From Auanema rhodensis (lineage: Eukaryota; Nematoda; Chromadorea; Rhabditida; Rhabditidae), in NCBI GenBank assembly GCA_964057225.1, contig OZ059899.1, positions 12,560,001-12,624,000 of the forward strand: 64,000 bases of DNA, given 5' to 3'. The position numbers were made by a program, and so were the translations under genes. Positions 61,501-64,000 of the stretch are shown here, piece by piece. The notes under the pieces were generated by a model. The model had not been told where the DNA came from and searched no databases. It was given only the letters and a program-made list of their open reading frames with translations. The first letter of the stretch is position 1; every line of letters starts with the position of its first letter.

Positions 61501-63448
61501 GCCATACGTCCATTTAGAGCTGCATCGGCGTCTTTCGATAATCTGGACAAATCATTAATCTGAAAAAAGAAATAAGTAAGAAGGCTTAAAATTGATGAAG
61601 CAGTGAAAAGAAGCAACAAGCACAAGCACATACACATTGTCCCCAAGTATCGCAAAAAACTTCCAAATTTTCTCGGGCAATTCTACTAGATGGATGAACA
61701 CATAAAGACCTTCCAGCTAATAAAGTCTAAAAAGATTTGAAGTTTGAACAAAGATTGCGATGTAAGTTTTCTAACCAATGGAGCAAGATGGCGCATATTC
61801 CGTTCGCAATGCCCTGTCATGACATGTAAAGAATCCGTGATCGAAATATGATGCAACAGACGGCTAACCTAAATTTAAATTATTAAAAACATGAAAATTA
61901 AAGTTTAGTTCAACCTCTTGCATATGTTCAGCATGTTCTCGGAACTTGTCTAAATACTTTTCTACACCATCTATGTCACCAGATACAGCACAAGCTTTTA
62001 CAGAAGACATGAGTACTTGATCTTCGTTGCTTCGTAAGACTTCAGCAAGCTGATCCATAGCTACAATTTGTAACTGCTTAGACAAATCCTTGAGCCGACG
62101 GTTTAATCGTTCCACAGTTACATCTAATCCATCAGTACGTAAAGCATCGGAGCTATCCTAAAGCCACATCAGGTTAACTAAATCTTTCCAAATGTAGCTA
62201 AATACCTCTGGTTGAATCAAGTTAGTCATCTCGAAGCGACATTCTTCCAAAAAATCAAGAACTTGTTCTCGGTGATGATGTGGTGTATATGCCGAATCAG
62301 TGAAATCTTGAGTCATCTCACATAAAGCATCAAGAGCTGATATGAGCCGCTCTCGAACACCAACACCAACACGGGATGTCATGCGGACCATTTCTAACAT
62401 TTCCTAAAAAATTACAAAATTCAGTAACTGAATCACTAATCGGCTAAGCTGTACCGTTAGCTGGCGAGTGGCTGCCGAGGCAGTCAGTTGAATTCCAATA
62501 TCTAAAGGCTCATCACTAGTTGATTGAGCATATCTAGCTGATTCCATGGGAAATACTCCGTCGCATACGCAGATACTGATTAACTGAAGTGCTATCCGAA
62601 TCTGATCGAAAACACCGTCACGGCACTGAGAAGCAGAATCAAGATCCGGGTGGCGTAGCAATGTTTTTGATGATGTCAGAAGAAGCATGGTCAATCGCTC
62701 GAGTAAAGTACGTGCAACAGCCATTTGCGCTCGCCTTTTCTCACTTTTCAAATCATGTTGTCTACAAAATGATGATTTAGATGATATTTATTCCCTTTTC
62801 AACTACTCGTACCTATCTCCAGATCTGTGAGCTAAATCCACCATTTCACCTCCAAATTCGGCAAATATTTTGACGAATTCTGTGAAGTTGCGTGTGGCCT
62901 CTAATCGGTTCAAAGAGTATGCAACCTGAACAGAAGTGCACTATGATTTTTAAACTGAATGTTTGGTCTTTTTAGTTTAAAAAATCAACAAAAGAGTTCA
63001 CGTTTTTCGTCATAAGTCAGGAAACTCCCTAGCAACATGACGAAAGTAACTTGAAATCAGTATCGTCAAGGTTACAACACAAACATATGTATATACATAT
63101 TTGAGAAGAAGAAAAAAATTAATGCTCTAATTGATTTCAAGCGTTGAAAGACATTTTCTTCCCAGATATCTCCATAAATATGTATATGAATCAACATACT
63201 TTGTTTGGCAATACATATGTTTAGATAAGTTAGATTTACATTTGTGAATGCTATTTCGTCGTACAAGGAATTATTTCTCACCTTATCTTCAGCTCGAAGA
63301 ATTTGCTTAACCAACACTCGATCAGCCAAAAGCAAGACCCGTGTGACTGAACTGAGAAGTTGGCGACTAGCCCGTACTAGTACGGCTTTGTCCAAAAGAG
63401 GAGCATCGTCAGTTGACGAGCAACAGGAAAGATTCGCTATGGAAGAGC
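58597..63448 (-). CDS. CTNNAL1: Alpha-catulin (vinculin/alpha-catenin family), 5' end off the window
   Basis: Exons in transcript order: 63448-63282, 62925-62813, 62761-62455, 62403-62206, 62157-61915, 61868-61776, 61726-61634, 61559-61461, 60259-60209, 60087-59971, 59921-59775, 59724-59602, 59532-59449, 59337-59321 and 58783-58597, giving 678 residues to the stop. It is strongly catulin-like along its length: RQLLSSVTRVLLLADRV, SGDRQHDLKSEKRRAQMAVA, LLLTSSKTLLRHPD, DFTDSAYTPHHHRE, HPSSRIARENLEVFCDTW, VGLEMKLLTS and MSSMAYNMYLFTRGDGPLKT. About 200 N-terminal residues should lie beyond 64000. Alpha-catulin is a cytoskeletal scaffold; in C. elegans CTN-1 links the dystrophin complex to BK channels. 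The last exon adds a Ser/Ala/Pro tail in place of the human ending. Confidence 0.93.
60900..61559 (-). CDS. CTNNAL1: Alternative long catulin exon with its own C-terminus
   Basis: The exon 61559-61461 ends at GGG/GTGAGC in the main model, but the same frame stays open from 61460 to a TAA at 60900. This adds 186 residues rich in Ser, Thr, Asn and Gln (for example PSRGSSKLPFARSFESQ and SQLDDVEPNPLNPSLN). Composition and codon use look coding. Such an isoform would stop after the first vinculin-homology part and lack the KMAKVGLEMK...FTRGDGPLKT region. Skipping part of it with an inner donor (several AATG/GTAA sites near 61050) is another possibility. Confidence 0.6.
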   Translation of the reverse strand: MNDLSRLSKDADAALNGRMAAEKQAYMSLPRPGVSTMTSSGMTSPRKTSSCSSASSSVALGTNGGLAMRAPRTTTTPSRGSSKLPFARSFESQTRTTTLYGDGDSTASSCSLSQLDDVEPNPLNPSLNSHVSNHRTHPICENGNYRQSPAGSTHRYISSQERLLTNGNNGNVLAPAGANVMQQAGDELSICSTTNSDEKRQFEYRISLILDDLQRITMN

Positions 63449-64000
63449 CTGGAAAAACATAGATTAATAAAAACGAAATGGCATTTGGTATTCTGAAGGA
63501 AATAATCTCATGGACCGCCAGTTGGGGCTCTTTTAAAATGAAAAAGACGCCAAAACATGGGCCAGTAGGATTGTGCGTGAAAATTAGAATAATGATATAC
63601 AAAGTACGCAAACAAGCATCCCGATATCATATTGCCATACTATGTATAGTGGAGCCAATATTTGTGGAAAAAATTAGTTATTTTTGAAGAATATTTCAAA
63701 TGTGTTGCCCCTTTTCTTCAAAATTATAAATGTTTTTCATGGTATAATTGCTAAACGAATAATATGCTTTTATTTCCCATCCATTGCATCTTGAACAGAA
63801 AGTGCATTCGACTTCTCTTCGAATCGTTATTGCACAAAACTAAGGTGTGGGAGATATATAATGCGAGAAAGTGGAAAATCAGTGGAGGTTGTTCAGAACG
63901 GCAGAGAAGATAAAGAGTTTAGGATATTAGAAGAAGCATAGGACCCGGAACAGATGTAAGAATAAGAGCAGTAGATAAAATCTCTGAAGAGATTGCAGGA
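63449..64000 (-). other. Intron of alpha-catulin continuing past the window edge
   Basis: The exon beginning at 63448 starts in phase 1 after a TTCCAG acceptor, so an upstream exon is required. None of the three minus-strand frames between 63449 and 64000 resembles the expected alpha-catulin segment (around ACIEAKQAGE in human). The open frame at 63611-63072 is chance continuation through this acceptor. Confidence 0.7.

Noticed and set aside
63072-63611. 179-aa minus ORF over the first catulin exon in the window
   Set aside because: Only its central part is catulin; both ends run through the splice sites at 63448 and 63282 into intron.

Overview
The window looks like nuclear DNA from a nematode. 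Introns are mostly 45-70 nt with a TTTCAG-type 3' end. Several first coding exons sit a few bases after a splice acceptor, as expected for spliced-leader trans-splicing or a 5'UTR intron. The first gene is an Argonaute of the worm-specific WAGO type. I cannot place the species or clade. All identities come from reading the spliced translations by eye; no database search was run.

Layout. (1) 723-5078 (+): a 25-exon WAGO-like Argonaute with an N-terminal RGG/GRG tail and a degenerate slicer site. (2) 5734-6240 (+): a small Ly6/three-finger GPI-anchor-type protein in 4 exons. (3) 24816-7057 (-): a SCYL2-like pseudokinase, with 19 exons between 14213 and 7057 and a probable first coding exon about 10.5 kb upstream. 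(4) About 24.9-44.2 kb: a gene desert packed with GA/CT microsatellites and G-runs, holding one clear TA-flanked inverted-repeat element (a MITE-like insertion, 35016-35190). (5) 44243-45741 (+): a 10-exon arrestin-fold protein that best matches RGP1, a Rab6A-GEF subunit, followed by ambiguous small ORFs. (6) 46.3-53.3 kb: a second desert, pyrimidine-rich on +. (7) 53271-56622 (+): a 13-exon secreted, threonine-rich mucin-like protein. (8) 63448-58597 (-): alpha-catulin (vinculin/alpha-catenin superfamily), whose 5' exons lie beyond the right edge. It has a likely alternative C-terminal exon at 61559-60900.

The genes do not form an obvious pathway: small-RNA silencing, a surface protein, clathrin/endosomal trafficking (SCYL2-like), Golgi Rab6 activation (RGP1-like), a secreted mucin and a cytoskeletal scaffold. 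SCYL2 and RGP1 are divergent across the big desert; the mucin and catulin genes are convergent. Exon models were checked for continuous reading frame and splice phase, and all five main genes close perfectly (CDS lengths divisible by three). The points most worth a second look are the slicer-dead RGG-tailed Argonaute, the alternative catulin tail, the read-through SCYL2 form ending in a membrane helix, the MITE, a CACGTG/ACGTG dyad array and the extreme microsatellite density.
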